Source of the DNA: Lachnospiraceae bacterium
Lineage (GTDB): Bacteria; Bacillota; Clostridia; Lachnospirales; Lachnospiraceae
Assembly: GCA_009774625.1 (NCBI GenBank)
Contig: VSOB01000085.1
Location: forward strand, 1 to 9,621
Direction: 5' to 3'
DNA: 9,621 bases
Part shown: positions 1 to 6,194 of the stretch, one piece after another
How positions within the stretch are numbered: the stretch's first letter is position 1
Layout of the letters: every line of letters starts with the position of its first letter
The notes under the pieces: model-generated
Told to the model about the DNA's origin: nothing
What the model saw: the letters and a program-made list of their open reading frames with translations, nothing else
Database searches by the model: none
Position numbers and translations under genes: made by a program

Positions 1-29
1 TCAGTATAGTAACTTAGTTCATTATATGA

Positions 30-54
30 CAATAGTTAAAAAATAGAACTATTG
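30..54. repeat. 8-bp perfect inverted repeat, 9-nt loop
   Basis: CAATAGTT at 30-37 is mirrored by AACTATTG at 47-54 around an A-rich loop. It lies upstream of the first gene in AT-rich DNA. No T-run follows, so it is more likely an operator or a weak structural element than a terminator. Its function is not shown. Confidence 0.45.
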
Positions 55-77
55 CTCACAATAATCTGCTGAGTAAT

Positions 78-106
78 GCTTTTGTTCAAATTATGATATA
101 TATAAT
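78..106 (+). promoter_or_regulatory. possible sigma-A promoter of the replication-type operon
   Basis: A perfect TATAAT lies at 101-106 in a very AT-rich stretch about 60 nt before the first start codon. With 17-nt spacing the -35 would fall at 78-83 (GCTTTT), which is weak. TTGTTC at 82-87 is a better hexamer but only 13 nt away. The -10 is convincing and the -35 is not, so this is tentative. Confidence 0.35.
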
Positions 107-129
107 ACTAGCTTGAGCCAGAAGAAAAA

Positions 130-153
130 GCTCTGTTTAGCGCGCAGCAGAGC
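130..153 (+). promoter_or_regulatory. leader hairpin just before the RBS of the first gene
   Basis: GCTCTG at 130-135 pairs with CAGAGC at 148-153 around a 12-nt loop containing GCGCGC. The hairpin ends directly before the ribosome site GGAAAGG (154-160) of the gene starting at 168, so it could modulate translation or stabilise the transcript. There is no T-run, so it is not a simple terminator. Confidence 0.4.
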
Positions 154-167
154 GGAAAGGTATTTTA

Positions 168-524
168 ATGAAAATTGAGTTTGTGAAGCCCGAAGTCAGG
201 GCAGGAAAAGAATACAAAGGTGAAATCACGAGATACAAATTAGATGAAAGGAACAGGGCATTTCGAGTCTTTATTGTATTGGATAAAGAGCCTCAGATAG
301 AGTTTATGAAGAGAATCGACATTGACTGGGAGATAAATTCAGCGTTTGCAGCATTCTGCTGTGAAATGGGAATTTATACAGAAGCTGACGATTCAGCAGA
401 ACTTGATGAACTGATCGATACAAGAGTAATCGCTGTGCTGAACAAAGGAGAAGACGGAAAATTATATGTCGGCAAGATACAGCTTGATGAAGAATATTAT
501 CAGGAACAGGACGCAGAAGAGTAA
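168..524 (+). CDS. hypothetical small acidic protein of a mobile-element replication module
   Basis: This 118-aa protein has no signal peptide, membrane segment or family motif I can name. The start is supported by GGAAAGG (154-160), 7 nt upstream. The N-terminal half alternates short strands (EYKGEITRYKLDE, then FRVFIVLDKE). A helical middle (around INSAFAAFCCEMGIY) follows, then a strand pair (DTRVIAVLNKG, KLYVGKIQL) and an acidic tail. It seems distantly related to the next gene: both share a Gly-x-Ile-Thr strand near the N-terminus, an IY motif before an Asp/Leu-rich helix, an R-V strand and a C-terminal YY. Its place ahead of a P-loop ATPase suggests an accessory DNA-binding or single-strand-binding role for a mobile element, by inference only. 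Confidence 0.75.
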   Translation: MKIEFVKPEVRAGKEYKGEITRYKLDERNRAFRVFIVLDKEPQIEFMKRIDIDWEINSAFAAFCCEMGIYTEADDSAELDELIDTRVIAVLNKGEDGKLYVGKIQLDEEYYQEQDAEE

Positions 525-623
525 CGGAGACAGCCGCTAAAGATAAATGCTTTTTGAGCATTGTACCTTGTAAACTGAATAACAATATCCATTTTAAAGG
601 ATTTAAAGGAGGAGAACGAAGAT

Positions 624-941
624 ATGAAATATCGTTATGGAATAATAACAGATTTTACAGTTGATAAAACAAAGGAAACCATAACAGTTTATTTTTCATT
701 TTATCGCAGGAACAAAAAAGAGCAGAAACGATTCTGCAGGGTGAGCGGATACCATGCCCATAAAACATTCAGCAATCTTCCCATTTATAAACCGGATGGA
801 ATGCCCGATTTGTCGTATTTGGAAGGTATGCGGGTAAAAGTCATGGCTGTAGGGTGTTTTAACAGGATATTTATAAAAGAACTTGCATATGACCTGAATT
901 ATTATCTAAATAAAGAAAAAAGGAGCAATCATAATGGCTAA
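624..941 (+). CDS. hypothetical small basic protein, likely divergent paralogue of the preceding gene
   Basis: A 105-aa protein, basic and rich in Tyr and Phe, without membrane segments. AAAGGAGG (about 605-612) supports the start. Visible pattern: an N-terminal strand RYGIITDFTVDK, a second strand ITVYFSFYRR, a basic patch KKEQKRF, then IYKPDGMPDLSYLEGMRVKVMAVG and a C-terminal YDLNYY. Order and spacing match the 118-aa gene upstream, suggesting an ancient tandem duplication of one beta-rich fold, but charge has shifted from acidic to basic. It overlaps the ATPase gene by 8 nt (stop at 939-941, next ATG at 934), so the two are probably translationally coupled. A nucleic-acid-binding helper for the ATPase is plausible but unproven. 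Confidence 0.78.
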   Translation: MKYRYGIITDFTVDKTKETITVYFSFYRRNKKEQKRFCRVSGYHAHKTFSNLPIYKPDGMPDLSYLEGMRVKVMAVGCFNRIFIKELAYDLNYYLNKEKRSNHNG

Positions 942-2409
942 AGATTTACAGAAAGACCTGCAGGTATTACTCGACGAGAAAATGATAAGGGTTGCAAAGG
1001 ATGACAAAGGCGGGTATTACTGTATCGTGGAGGAATCTGGGGGCAATGCTGCGGCATTCCCCCTTTATGAGAATGATTTCAGGAAAGCATTAAAAAAGAT
1101 TTACTATACCCGGTTCGGAGAAGTACTTTCCGTGCAGGAGGTGCAGAGCGCAGTTGAGATTATCGAGATCATCGGGACAGACACGACAGAAGAGGTTGAA
1201 GTCTGCAAACGCGTATTTAACAACAGCTATCAGTACGCCTACGAACTGAATAGGGAAGAGGGTACGGCTGTATGGATTGAAGATGGAGAAGTTTCGATAG
1301 AAAAGACATCAGGCATCATATTCCGCCACGCGGCGAACTATGCCAACCAGATAGAGCCGAATCTAAAGGTTCAGCCGGAGAAATTACTGGATTATATGAG
1401 GAAGCATTTCAACCTCTCTTCTGACAGGGAGATAAAGCTTCTCACGCTGTATCTTGTGACCTCCCTGTGGGGGCTTAGGATCAACCATCCCATTCTGGTG
1501 CTTACAGGCGAAAAGGGTTCCAGCAAGAGCAGCAGCTTCAAAAAGCTGGAGGAACTGATTGACCCTAAGTCAAGCGAACTGGGAAGCGGCATTCCGAGAG
1601 GCAGTGACGGGCTGGAGGTAAGGCTTTATAACGGCTACTTTGTAACATTTGATAACTTATCGTCCCTTAGCCGTAAAATATCGGATATTCTTGCAGTGGC
1701 AGTTACCGGGGGAAGCTTTTCAAAGCGTGCATTATATCGCAACGCAGATGAGATTGTGTTGGATTTAAAGGCGATTGTTGCGGTCAACGGGGTTTCGTTG
1801 GTTGCAAAAGAAAGTGACCTGTTAGACCGTTCGGTCATTCTCACTTTAAAAAGGATTGCTCCTGATAAGGTTCTGACAGAGGAAGAATTGTGGGCAGAAT
1901 TTGAAAAAGACAGACCGAAAATGCTCGGAGCCTGCTTCAATGTTTTGGCTGCAGCCCTGAACGATATGGAAGAGGTGCAGGTCAGAAATAAAATCCGGAT
2001 GGCAGATTTTCATGTCGCCTGTGTGAAAGTCGGGAGGGTATTAGGCATTTCGGAGGAAGAGGTATCTGATATTTTATGGGAGAACCAGAAAAATATCAAT
2101 CGGCGCACACTGGATGAGGATGTGGTTGCCCTCTGTGTCATAGAGCTGATGCAGGGCAGGAATAAATATGTAAACTCTATGTCGGGATTACTGATTGATC
2201 TTCTTGATATTGCAGATAAAAACGGTATGCCGTCAACCGTGATCCCTAAAACGGCGAACCATTTAAGGAGCAGGCTGGATAAAACGAAGAGCAACCTTCA
2301 ATCGGAATACGGCATCACCTACCATGTTAAAAATATAGGAACCTTTAAACAGATCACAATAAAAAATTTGAAGAAGTTAGCGAAAGTTGCGACAGAAGAA
2401 GATTCTTGA
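934..2409 (+). CDS. P-loop ATPase, helicase/primase-associated type of mobile elements
   Basis: A 491-aa cytoplasmic protein with an AAA+/SF3-like ATPase core. Residues 187-199 read ILVLTGEKGSSKS, a clear Walker A (GxxGxxKS, Lys198). YFVTFDN at 235-241 fits Walker B with one acidic residue and a following Asn. IVAVNG at 281-286 fits sensor 1, and LLDRS (Arg299) could be the arginine finger. About 180 N-terminal residues lack any primase-polymerase motif I can see. The C-terminus (about 430-480, NHLRSRLDKTKSNLQSEYG) looks like a winged helix. Such proteins in phages and integrative elements are thought to unwind or load DNA at the element's origin. RBS AAGGAG lies about 8 nt upstream, and the ATG overlaps the preceding gene. 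The last codons lie inside a 12-bp inverted repeat that continues past the stop. Confidence 0.85.
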   Translation: MAKDLQKDLQVLLDEKMIRVAKDDKGGYYCIVEESGGNAAAFPLYENDFRKALKKIYYTRFGEVLSVQEVQSAVEIIEIIGTDTTEEVEVCKRVFNNSYQYAYELNREEGTAVWIEDGEVSIEKTSGIIFRHAANYANQIEPNLKVQPEKLLDYMRKHFNLSSDREIKLLTLYLVTSLWGLRINHPILVLTGEKGSSKSSSFKKLEELIDPKSSELGSGIPRGSDGLEVRLYNGYFVTFDNLSSLSRKISDILAVAVTGGSFSKRALYRNADEIVLDLKAIVAVNGVSLVAKESDLLDRSVILTLKRIAPDKVLTEEELWAEFEKDRPKMLGACFNVLAAALNDMEEVQVRNKIRMADFHVACVKVGRVLGISEEEVSDILWENQKNINRRTLDEDVVALCVIELMQGRNKYVNSMSGLLIDLLDIADKNGMPSTVIPKTANHLRSRLDKTKSNLQSEYGITYHVKNIGTFKQITIKNLKKLAKVATEEDS

Positions 2410-2447
2410 TAAACAAAGCGGCAAAGATGAACTGCCGCAACTTTCGC
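2380..2447. repeat. 12-bp perfect inverted repeat with a competing inner hairpin, over the ATPase stop codon
   Basis: GCGAAAGTTGCG at 2380-2391 (inside the ATPase gene) is exactly complementary to CGCAACTTTCGC at 2436-2447 (downstream). Within the spacer, GCGGCA at 2418-2423 pairs with TGCCGC at 2433-2438. The two stems share bases 2436-2438, so they are mutually exclusive as drawn. No T-run follows closely. It could be an attenuator, a transcript-processing structure or the DNA site where the ATPase acts (an origin). Confidence 0.65.
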
Positions 2448-2474
2448 AAAGAAACCTAAAATAATTATTTTTGC

Positions 2475-2534
2475 CCTGTCAGTCAGTTTGAAGCAGATAT
2501 AGAAATGTATATTATATCTATGATGGCTGACAGG
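2475..2534 (+). promoter_or_regulatory. two-stem structured leader before the 47-aa gene and recombinase
   Basis: An outer stem of 11 pairs joins 2475-2485 to 2524-2534, with one G-U pair. An inner 7-bp stem joins AGATATA (2495-2501) to TATATCT (2513-2519). The structure ends just before the ribosome site AAAGGAG (2541-2547) of the 47-aa gene. It may be an RNA switch for recombinase expression. Because it is next to a recombinase it could instead be a DNA binding or crossover site. No T-run follows. Confidence 0.5.
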
Positions 2535-2552
2535 TGCAGGAAAGGAGTGAAT

Positions 2553-2696
2553 ATGCAGGAAAAACAGCATAAAAGTATCCAGATGGAGACCGCATTGTGC
2601 GTTCGTCTGCTTAAAATGTTGTTATGCAGTAAAGTCATCAACCAGCCGACCTATGATAAGGTCATAAAACGATATAAAGGAAAGGAGGCAGCATAG
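2553..2696 (+). CDS. 47-aa protein encoded directly before the serine recombinase
   Basis: The open frame reaches back to 2505, but AAAGGAG at 2541-2547 sits 5 nt before the ATG at 2553, so the 47-aa form starting MQEKQHK is the likely product. It is small and basic, with two predicted helices. A Leu-rich one (ETALCVRLLKMLLCSKVI) is followed by one starting at PTYDKVIKRYK; the pattern 'LL..G/S-x-I-x-x-x-x-Y' is reminiscent of SHOCT-like mini-domains. It ends 4 nt before the recombinase ATG, and its last codons contain the AAAGGAGG that serves the recombinase. The tight pairing suggests a partner of the recombinase, perhaps a directionality factor or a translational coupler. I do not recognise a named family. 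Confidence 0.7.
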   Translation: MQEKQHKSIQMETALCVRLLKMLLCSKVINQPTYDKVIKRYKGKEAA

Positions 2697-2700
2697 GCAG

Positions 2701-4494
2701 ATGGGCGATTTGACAATGAAAATGCTGCATGGAAATGTCAGCAATAAATACCGTACATTACAGAACGATAAAGTGCGCGTCTGCTTCTATGGCAGAGTAT
2801 CCACACAGCATGAGGCACAGATGAACGCACTGGAAAATCAGATGCAGTGGTATGAGAGTATCTTGTCAGACCATCCAAATTGGGAAAAGATAAATGTATA
2901 TGTAGACAGAGGGATCACAGGGACGCAGGCAAAAAAGCGTCAGGGCTTTATGAGCATGATTGAAGATGCTTCTAAGGGTATGTTTGACCTGATCTGTACG
3001 AGGGAGGTATCAAGGTTTGCACGCAACACTTTAGACAGCCTTAATTATACGAGGGAACTGAAAAAGATGGGTGTTGAAGTATTCTTCTACAATGATAATA
3101 TCTGGTCCTGCGAAAATGACGGGGAATTAAGGCTTACGATTATGTCAGCCATGTCACAGGAGGAATCCCGGCATATCAGCGACCGTGTGCTTGCGGGGCA
3201 GAGCATTTCCCGCCAGAAAGGGGTGCTGTATGGGAATGGAAATATTCTCGGCTACAGGCTTGTAAGAGGGAAGACTTCCAGTGAAAATACTTATGAGATT
3301 GTGGAGGAAGATGCAGAAACAATACGCATGATCTATGATTTCTATCTTGAGGGAATGGGAGTGAAAGCCATTGCCGCAAAAATGCAGGAACTCCACAGGG
3401 AGACGGCTAGGTCAGGCTGTAAATGGGATGCCACAAAGATTCTGCGTATTCTGGATAACAAGACCTATGCGGGGTATATCGGCTACCATAAGTCCCATAC
3501 CACAAGCTATTTAGACCATACAAGGGTTGCGGTGAAAGACCGCTCCCGGTATGAGTATGTGAAAGGAAATTTCCCGCCGATTATCCCCGAAGAAACATGG
3601 AACAGGGTGCAGAGGCTGAAAGGGAAGAAAGTGACGCCTCTGGAACAGGGACTGTCAGGGAAAAAGCGTTCTGATGACCGCTGGATCAGGGTGCTTGTAT
3701 GTGAATGCGGCAGGACTTTCCACAAATATAAGTGGAGGGTCAACCAGTCAGGTGAAGAATGCTGCGGTTATACCTGTTGGAACCAGATCAATAACCGAAA
3801 GAAAAGCTACCGTATTGCCAATGGGCTTGACGGATCCGGTTATTGTGATGTGACGTCAATCTGTGAATGGAAACTGGATTTTATGCTGAAAAGCATCCTG
3901 CACAGGATATGGAGCAACCCCAAAGAGACAGTGAAAGTACTGATCGGGAGCATTGCAGATGATTATGTGCAGGAGCAGGAAAGCAGTACCGAACAGGGCA
4001 GGTTAAAAAGAGAGCATGACCGCCTGAAATGCAGGATGGAGCGGCTTTTGGATATGCGTCTCGATAATAAGATTGAGGAAAGCCAGTTTACGGTGAAACA
4101 GAGCCAGATTCAGGAACGCATGGCAGAGGTTGAAGAAAAACTGAAAATTTATGCACAGCAGGACACAAAAGAAAGCACAGAGGATGTGAGCGGCACGATT
4201 GCAAGGGTTACAGAGGTGCTTGAGAATGCCTGTGACCTGAACAGGAAAAAGATAGACGATAAACTGATTGATACGTTAGTGGAACGGGTCACCCCGACAG
4301 AGGCGGGCATATACAGATGGTATCTGAACAGCGATATACAGGAGGCTGCGGTATTTGCAGAAAAAGATTACATTCTTTATGATACATTCCGCCTGAGTTT
4401 TGAGGAAGCAAAGGCATACAGGAAGCAGTACGGGAATTTTATCAGAAAGAATCAGTGGAAAGATTTAAATATTGAGGTCTATATCAGAAAATGA
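2701..4494 (+). CDS. large serine recombinase (site-specific integrase/excisionase)
   Basis: A 597-aa protein of the length and domain order usual for large serine recombinases, which cut and rejoin DNA at att sites through a covalent 5'-phosphoserine. Residues 25-160 are the resolvase-type catalytic domain. YGRVST (30-35) holds the nucleophile Ser34 and Arg32; REVSRFARN (101-109) carries the second conserved Ser/Arg cluster. Residues about 180-305 are the recombinase domain, beginning with YGNGNILGYRL. A zinc ribbon follows, with Cys334, Cys336, Cys354/355 and Cys359. About 430-490 is a long charged coiled coil, as in other members, and a less conserved tail follows. The ATG at 2701 lies 13 nt after GGAGG (2683-2687), slightly long but the only good option. 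It shares a transcript with the 47-aa gene and ends at a strong terminator (4524-4572). Confidence 0.95.
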   Translation: MGDLTMKMLHGNVSNKYRTLQNDKVRVCFYGRVSTQHEAQMNALENQMQWYESILSDHPNWEKINVYVDRGITGTQAKKRQGFMSMIEDASKGMFDLICTREVSRFARNTLDSLNYTRELKKMGVEVFFYNDNIWSCENDGELRLTIMSAMSQEESRHISDRVLAGQSISRQKGVLYGNGNILGYRLVRGKTSSENTYEIVEEDAETIRMIYDFYLEGMGVKAIAAKMQELHRETARSGCKWDATKILRILDNKTYAGYIGYHKSHTTSYLDHTRVAVKDRSRYEYVKGNFPPIIPEETWNRVQRLKGKKVTPLEQGLSGKKRSDDRWIRVLVCECGRTFHKYKWRVNQSGEECCGYTCWNQINNRKKSYRIANGLDGSGYCDVTSICEWKLDFMLKSILHRIWSNPKETVKVLIGSIADDYVQEQESSTEQGRLKREHDRLKCRMERLLDMRLDNKIEESQFTVKQSQIQERMAEVEEKLKIYAQQDTKESTEDVSGTIARVTEVLENACDLNRKKIDDKLIDTLVERVTPTEAGIYRWYLNSDIQEAAVFAEKDYILYDTFRLSFEEAKAYRKQYGNFIRKNQWKDLNIEVYIRK

Positions 4495-4508
4495 TATAGC
4501 AGGGAGCA
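4491..4508. repeat. 18-bp direct repeat, copy 1
   Basis: ATGATATAGCAGGGAGCA starts one base before the recombinase stop codon. It matches copy 2 at 6149-6166 in 17 of 18 positions, with T in place of G at position 9. The two copies bracket the DUF1643/122-aa/micropeptide block, so they may be scars of a cassette insertion or recombinase-related sites. Confidence 0.5.
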
Positions 4509-4523
4509 GTAAGAACATAGAGG

Positions 4524-4572
4524 CACAGGAAACGGCGGCACGCATTTTGAGAGCGTTGCCGCTGTTTTTGTG
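4524..4572 (+). terminator. rho-independent terminator after the serine recombinase
   Basis: The stem AACGGCGGCA-CGC (4531-4543) pairs with GCGTTGCCGCTGTT (4553-4566) with a one-base bulge and a 9-nt loop, followed by TTTTT through 4569. CACA (4524-4527) can also pair with TGTG (4569-4572). The ribosome site of the next gene (4575-4582) follows immediately, so this hairpin could also work as an attenuator controlling read-through into that gene. Confidence 0.75.
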
Positions 4573-4588
4573 CCGGAAAGGACAGAAG

Positions 4589-5455
4589 ATGGTTACAGAG
4601 ACATTTCGTATGGACATAAGCGCAGTCGGTTCTGACGACGGCATAAACACCTATGAGATACGCAGGAAATGGGCAGAGAAAGGGAAGAAAGCTTTAGTCA
4701 TAGAGCTGTATCCCACGCTTACCGCCGATCAGTGCGGCAATATGGATGTATCTACTATGCACCTGATGAACCATGTGCAGGAGTTAGGCTGGGGCGAGGT
4801 TCGAATCGTGAACCTTTATTCCAAAGTATTTTCAGAGAAGCCGACAGTGAGCCGGTTATCGGAGGACGACAACAATTTGTCTTATATTGAAGAGATTTTG
4901 GAGGAACAGGATATCGGAGGCTATGACATTGTGGTTGCGTGGGGGAATACGCTCATCAGCCACAGGCAGACCATACAGGCAAAAACAGACCTTCTCACCA
5001 TGATAAAGGACAAAGGGCTGGCGAAACAGGTAAAGTGCATTGTGACAAATAATTTGAAAGCCAACGGCGTGCATCCTTTATATTTAGGACTCAGATATTC
5101 TAAAGATGTATGGAGTTTGCAGCCGTTTCCTCTGGAGAAGGTACTGAATGAACTGGAAAGCACAGAGAAAAAGGCTTCTGCCAGAAGCAGTAAGAAAGTT
5201 TCAAAAGAAGAGAATGAAGCGGGTTCTATGGAGAACAGCGAAGAAATCTCTGTTGTAAGGAAAGAGACGGCTTCTGCTGAGAATGATGAAGCAGTTTCTG
5301 GTGACAGTAAAGTAACTGTTCCTGCGGCGAATGGTGAGAAAGCTTTGAGCGAAAGAAAAGTGGCTGTTTCTGGTGAGAATGATGAAAAAGCTTCTGCAGA
5401 AATCGGCAAAAAGAGAAAGGGGGTGAAGCGGGATGTATCAGCGGATAAAAAATAA
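4589..5455 (+). CDS. DUF1643-like protein with a long charged repetitive tail
   Basis: An upstream in-frame ATG exists at 4472, but it lies inside the recombinase gene and translates the terminator. GGAAAGGA (4575-4582) before the ATG at 4589 marks the likely start (288 aa). Residues about 20-185 resemble DUF1643. KKALVIELYPTLTAD (33-47) fits that family's 'NPSTAD' strand; RIVNLYS (72-78), IVVAWGN (114-120) and GVHPLYL (160-166) fit its later motifs. The first conserved residue is Tyr rather than Asn. The family's biochemical role is not established, though it is common on phages and mobile elements. Residues 190-288 form a Lys/Glu/Ser/Ala tail of imperfect repeats (for example SAENDEAVSG and VSGENDEKAS), likely disordered. 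Its last 23 nt overlap the next gene, suggesting coupling. Confidence 0.75.
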   Translation: MVTETFRMDISAVGSDDGINTYEIRRKWAEKGKKALVIELYPTLTADQCGNMDVSTMHLMNHVQELGWGEVRIVNLYSKVFSEKPTVSRLSEDDNNLSYIEEILEEQDIGGYDIVVAWGNTLISHRQTIQAKTDLLTMIKDKGLAKQVKCIVTNNLKANGVHPLYLGLRYSKDVWSLQPFPLEKVLNELESTEKKASARSSKKVSKEENEAGSMENSEEISVVRKETASAENDEAVSGDSKVTVPAANGEKALSERKVAVSGENDEKASAEIGKKRKGVKRDVSADKK

Positions 5456-5801
5456 ACTGGATATGGAGATCATCAAAGATTTTCTGGAATCGGAACAGAC
5501 CAACCAGAACGTGGTGCGCCGTATGGAAGAACTGACAGACATACTTGACGGAGCATATGGCGGCAGTCGCGGTGCGTTTGATATGGGCGGCTATATCCTG
5601 TTCTTTGGAGATATACAGACTTATGAAAATCATATCTCAAAGATTATGGAGTTCTACCGTCTTGATAAGGACTTAGCTGAATATTCCAACACAATAGAAG
5701 GTACGGCTGGCAGCACGATACAATGGCGGGAAGAATTATACCTGTTATCATCAGATGATTCGCTTGTGCTGATTTATCCGGAAACTGCAGAGGCGGTGTA
5801 A
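5433..5801 (+). CDS. hypothetical 122-aa protein overlapping the DUF1643-like gene
   Basis: I do not recognise this family. The start at 5433 is supported by an AAAGGGGG-type ribosome site (about 5416-5423) inside the end of the preceding gene; the two genes overlap by 23 nt in different frames. The N-terminal ~40 residues look helical (RIKNKLDMEIIKDFLE, then VVRRMEELTDIL). A Gly-rich hinge follows (YGGSRGAFDMGGY), then strands ILFFGD and LYLLSSDDSLVLIYP with a helix ENHISKIMEFYRL between them. It is acidic, cytoplasmic and has no cysteine. The overlap suggests a stoichiometric partner of the DUF1643-like protein, by inference. No terminator lies between it and the micropeptide genes. Confidence 0.8.
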   Translation: MYQRIKNKLDMEIIKDFLESEQTNQNVVRRMEELTDILDGAYGGSRGAFDMGGYILFFGDIQTYENHISKIMEFYRLDKDLAEYSNTIEGTAGSTIQWREELYLLSSDDSLVLIYPETAEAV

Positions 5802-5810
5802 GAGGGCTTT

Positions 5811-5882
5811 CACAGGTGGCGGTATTGCCGTCTGCAGGTAACGAAGAAAGTTTATACAGGCGGTATTCTGCCGTCTGACAGA
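5811..5882. repeat. two imperfect direct repeats of a GCGGTATT..GCCGTCTG unit
   Basis: Copy 1 (about 5811-5837) contains GGCGGTATTGCCGTCTG and copy 2 (about 5856-5882) contains GGCGGTATTCTGCCGTCTG. Both are preceded by ACAGG-like bases and followed by CAG. Each can form a small GGC/GCC or CGG/CCG hairpin. They fill the gap before the first micropeptide gene. They may be a duplicated regulatory or protein-binding site; no function is shown. Confidence 0.5.
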
Positions 5883-5905
5883 GAGAAAGACAGGAGGAAG
5901 AAGAA

Positions 5906-5986
5906 ATGCAGTATTTCATTTTTGGTATGCTGACCGCAGGGGCAGTGATTGTGGCGACAGAGTTGTTTTTGGAGTATGGGTTTTAG
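5906..5986 (+). CDS. 26-aa hydrophobic micropeptide, single membrane span
   Basis: A short reading frame with an excellent ribosome site (AGGAGG at 5892-5897, 8 nt before ATG). The peptide starts MQYFIFGMLTAGAV and ends ELFLEYGF: one hydrophobic span of about 18 residues and two acidic residues near the end. It is probably an integral membrane peptide. The TAG stop lies against the AGGAGG of the next micropeptide gene, so the two are likely translated together. Its function is unknown; candidates are a small membrane toxin, a subunit-like helper or a transfer-associated peptide. The very strong RBS is the main reason to believe it. Confidence 0.6.
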   Translation: MQYFIFGMLTAGAVIVATELFLEYGF

Positions 5987-5997
5987 GAGGTGAGACT

Positions 5998-6132
5998 ATG
6001 GCAGCAAATATCTTATTATTTATACTGGGATTTACCAGTATGACAACGGTGTACGAAATCGCAAAAACCGGGAAACATACGAAATCAGATAAGATCAACC
6101 GTGCAGCGGAGCCGTGGAAAAAGAAAAAGTAA
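5998..6132 (+). CDS. 44-aa membrane micropeptide with basic C-terminus
   Basis: AGGAGG at 5985-5990, overlapping the preceding stop codon, lies 7 nt before ATG. The peptide begins MAANILLFILGFTSMTTVYEIA, a single membrane segment. A strongly basic tail (KTGKHTKSDK, then PWKKKK) follows and should stay in the cytoplasm by the positive-inside rule. One hydrophobic helix plus a Lys-rich tail resembles type I toxin peptides and small holin-like peptides in general form, but no specific family match is claimed. It is probably coexpressed with the 26-aa peptide and the upstream 122-aa gene. The gap to the next gene is 62 nt without a terminator. Confidence 0.68.
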   Translation: MAANILLFILGFTSMTTVYEIAKTGKHTKSDKINRAAEPWKKKK

Positions 6133-6148
6133 TTACCTGCCCTTTGAG

Positions 6149-6166
6149 ATGATATATCAGGGAGCA
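6149..6166. repeat. 18-bp direct repeat, copy 2
   Basis: ATGATATATCAGGGAGCA matches copy 1 at 4491-4508 in 17 of 18 positions. The following bases are loosely similar too (both run into an A-rich, CAGG-containing stretch). It lies between the 44-aa micropeptide and the SymE-domain gene. Confidence 0.5.
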
Positions 6167-6194
6167 TAGAAAAAGGAACAGGAGGGAACGGAGC

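Noticed and set aside
546..562. Small hairpin AATGCT/AGCATT as a terminator after the first gene
   Set aside because: Only a 6-bp AT-rich stem with no T-run; the next gene has no clear promoter of its own, so the operon probably continues.
2505..2552. 16-codon upstream extension of the 47-aa gene
   Set aside because: It would start inside the structured leader without a ribosome site; AAAGGAG precedes the ATG at 2553.
4472..4588. 39-codon upstream extension of the DUF1643-like gene
   Set aside because: It overlaps the recombinase gene and reads through the terminator hairpin; a good RBS sits just before the ATG at 4589 instead.
4921..5409. 162-codon minus-strand frame rich in Ser and Phe
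   Set aside because: It is the complement of the Lys/Glu/Ala-rich DUF1643 tail; composition-driven and without a domain pattern.
5811..5882. Possible CRISPR-like array
   Set aside because: Only two imperfect units with a short gap, no further copies and no cas genes nearby.
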